Assembly (NCBI GenBank): GCA_934462885.1
Contig: CAKSJC010000109.1
Span: 1 to 6,015 of the forward strand
Reading direction: 5' to 3'
DNA length: 6,015 bases
Origin: an uncultured Eubacteriales bacterium
GTDB lineage: Bacteria > Bacillota > Clostridia > Oscillospirales > CAG-272
Below are positions 5,419-6,015 of this stretch, in pieces. A program made the translations under genes and the position numbers. Numbering within the stretch: position 1 is the stretch's first letter; each line of letters opens with the position of its first letter. The notes under the pieces are model-generated. The model was given only the letters and a program-made list of their open reading frames with translations, was not told the origin of the DNA and searched no databases.

Positions 5419-6015
5419 ATGTCAGAAAATATAAAAATAGGGATAATAGGAGGAGATAAACGGCAGCTTATTTGCGCCGATGGTCTCTCATGCGATTTTG
5501 AATGCGCCGTATGGGGTTTTGCTTCGGTATACGGCAATGACGATGAAAAATACTTAAAGAATACCGTAAGATGTGCAGACTGGATGTCGGCTGTAAAATG
5601 TTCCGACGCCGTGATACTTCCGCTGCCGGCGAGTACCGACGGAGTGAGACTTAATTGTCCGCTTGCGGTATCGGGGGGAGATGCTCCGGACATACGTTTG
5701 CTTGAAATATGCGAAAAGATGAAACCTGGATCGCTTCTCGTCGGCGGAATGATACCGGCTGTAATAAAGCGGTATGCAGTAGAGCGTGGGTTATCGGTAA
5801 CCGATTATTATGATTCGGAAGAATTGCAGATAAAAAACAGTGTTCCGACTGCTGAGGGAGCGATAGGAGCCTGCATAGACAGACTTCCGATGACCGTATC
5901 CGGAATGAAAACAGCGGTTTTCGGATACGGAAGAGTAGGACGGGTACTTGCCGGACGGCTTCGCGCGTTAGGCGCAACCGTATACGCAGCCGCAAGAAAT
6001 CCGCGTGACAGAGCG
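5419..6015 (+). CDS. dpaA: Dipicolinate synthase subunit A, 5' part (runs off the window)
   Basis: The 199 codons present are open to the last base; about 100 C-terminal residues of the usual 300 or so lie outside. DpaA (SpoVFA) with DpaB makes dipicolinic acid from a lysine-pathway intermediate derived from dihydrodipicolinate, in the mother cell, for loading into the forespore. The protein opens with IGIIGGDKRQ (7-16), the conserved N-terminal Rossmann-like strand and loop. It then has the family segment NSVPTAEGAIGACI (140-153) and a second nucleotide-binding fold with FGYGRVG (G169, G171, G174) followed by ALGATVYAAARNP. These match my recollection of Bacillus SpoVFA closely. The ATG at 5419 is the first in-frame choice because TGA occurs at 5410-5412. 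The ribosome site GGTGA (5408-5412) is weak. dpaB, if present, would be beyond the right edge. Confidence 0.95.
   Translation, partial: MSENIKIGIIGGDKRQLICADGLSCDFECAVWGFASVYGNDDEKYLKNTVRCADWMSAVKCSDAVILPLPASTDGVRLNCPLAVSGGDAPDIRLLEICEKMKPGSLLVGGMIPAVIKRYAVERGLSVTDYYDSEELQIKNSVPTAEGAIGACIDRLPMTVSGMKTAVFGYGRVGRVLAGRLRALGATVYAAARNPRDRA

Noticed and set aside
5394..5995. Minus-strand frames of 99 and 114 codons across dpaA
   Set aside because: They lie opposite dpaA, whose motifs are unmistakable and which runs open to the window end. The antisense products show no domain.

Overview
The window looks like chromosome from a low-to-moderate GC, endospore-forming Firmicute, most likely an uncultured member of the Clostridia. 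The evidence is gene content: an adjacent holB-ricT pair as in Bacillus and Clostridia, a YpeB/PepSY-type membrane protein, and the start of dipicolinate synthase subunit A, which is essentially restricted to spore formers. Strong GGAG-type ribosome sites and a consensus sigma-A promoter fit this. I cannot assign genus or family from the sequence alone.

Layout. Bases 1-235 hold no supported gene; they contain a bidirectional hairpin terminator (97-143) and a possible leftward promoter at the edge. Next comes a leftward two-gene operon, holB (2157-1159) then ricT (1120-236), driven by a perfect-consensus sigma-A promoter at 2225-2196 whose spacer carries a perfect palindrome. Diverging from it is a rightward gene for a small membrane-anchored PepSY/YpeB-like protein (2271-3098). 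That gene converges on a leftward gene for a 642-residue GtaA/DUF4965-type protein (5198-3270). The two share a strong symmetric hairpin (3164-3211). A 220-base divergent promoter region (5199-5418) separates the GtaA-type gene from rightward dpaA (5419 to the window end, C-terminus missing). The dpaA side of this region has a 14-base direct repeat with 40-base periodicity.

How the genes fit together. holB (clamp loader) and ricT (RicAFT/Y-complex partner in RNA processing and sporulation phosphorelay control) form a housekeeping unit conserved across Firmicutes. The YpeB-like protein and DpaA point to spore biology: cortex lysis or germination, and synthesis of the spore-core chelator dipicolinate. 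The GtaA-like gene is metabolic and has no evident functional link to its neighbours.

I see no CRISPR, transposon, phage, toxin-antitoxin or defence island, and no obviously new system. The points most worth a second look are the dpaA promoter repeat, the palindrome in the holB promoter, the short orphan YpeB-like protein, and the uncertain chemistry of the signal-less GtaA-family enzyme.
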